Notes under the pieces: model-generated
The model's database searches: none
Told to the model about the DNA's origin: nothing
The model's input: the letters and a program-made list of their open reading frames with translations, nothing else
Shown: positions 5,098-5,105 of the stretch, piece by piece
Position numbering within the stretch: position 1 is the stretch's first letter
Layout of the letters: the number at the start of each line of letters is the position of its first letter
Assembly (NCBI GenBank): GCA_900756035.1
Contig: CAAEIR010000161.1
Coordinates: 1 to 5,105, forward strand
Reading direction: 5' to 3'
DNA length: 5,105 nt
From: an uncultured Anaerostipes sp.
GTDB taxonomy: Bacteria; Bacillota; Clostridia; Lachnospirales; Lachnospiraceae
Program-made: the position numbers and the translations under genes

Positions 5098-5105
5098 AAA
5101 AGGAG
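5098..5105 (+). promoter_or_regulatory. Ribosome site of a plus-strand gene beginning past the right edge
   Basis: AAAAGGAG at the last eight bases is a good Shine-Dalgarno sequence, in the right place for the gene driven by the plus-strand promoter. The gene itself is not in the window, so its identity cannot be seen. Confidence 0.6.

Larger units (their letters stand above)
4919..5105. other. Divergent control region between TetR and an off-edge plus-strand gene
   Basis: No gene is present. This stretch holds the TetR ribosome site (4924-4928), two overlapping promoters, two dyads, an AT-only palindrome ATTATT-TT-AATAAT (4968-4981), a weak stem AAGAGA/TCTCTT (5040-5045 and 5057-5062) in the plus-strand leader, and a ribosome site at the very end. 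Confidence 0.75.

Noticed and set aside
1..5105. CRISPR arrays, tRNA or rRNA genes, insertion sequences, integrases
   Set aside because: No regularly spaced repeats, RNA-gene signatures, transposase or recombinase motifs, or paired terminal repeats were seen.

Overview
The window looks like chromosomal or accessory DNA from a low-to-moderate-GC member of the Clostridia, most likely a gut Lachnospiraceae-type bacterium. This rests on strong GGAGG-type ribosome sites, AT-rich spacers and the kinds of families present (a WYL regulator, a TetR regulator, a short ECF-type sigma factor, an alpha/beta-hydrolase esterase). The assignment is inference from style, not from a marker gene. The esterase at the left edge is visibly more GC-rich than the rest.

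Layout, left to right. Positions 1-574 (minus) hold the first 191 residues of an esterase that runs off the left edge. Positions 575-1027 are an AT-rich spacer with two dyads upstream of the esterase, a minus-strand terminator at 835-871 and a 17-bp tandem duplication at the sigma gene's stop codon. An ECF-like sigma factor with a cysteine-bearing C-terminal extension lies at 1028-1870 (minus), and a two-helix membrane protein of unknown function at 2009-2476 (minus). At 2584-3871 (minus) is a tight two-gene operon: a small dimeric alpha/beta-barrel (ABM-like) protein followed by a WYL-domain regulator. A perfect 9-bp-arm dyad sits in its promoter and a perfect 9-bp hairpin sits at the gene junction. 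Positions 4024-4373 (plus) carry what appear to be two overlapping, decayed small membrane-protein genes. A TetR regulator follows at 4367-4918 (minus). Beyond it, 4919-5105 is a divergent control region ending in a ribosome site for a plus-strand gene that must begin just past the right edge.

How the genes may work together. Four of the five clear genes besides the esterase are regulators or lie in a regulator's operon, so this is a regulatory and stress-response neighbourhood and not a metabolic pathway. The WYL protein probably controls its own operon through the dyad at 3914-3937. The TetR protein probably controls itself and the off-edge plus-strand gene through palindromes that cover two overlapping promoters. 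The sigma factor has no visible anti-sigma partner.

I do not see an obvious complete new system. The best candidates for a second look are the ABM-WYL operon with its dyad and junction hairpin, the shared -10 region of the TetR divergent promoters, and the frameshifted small membrane-protein pair.
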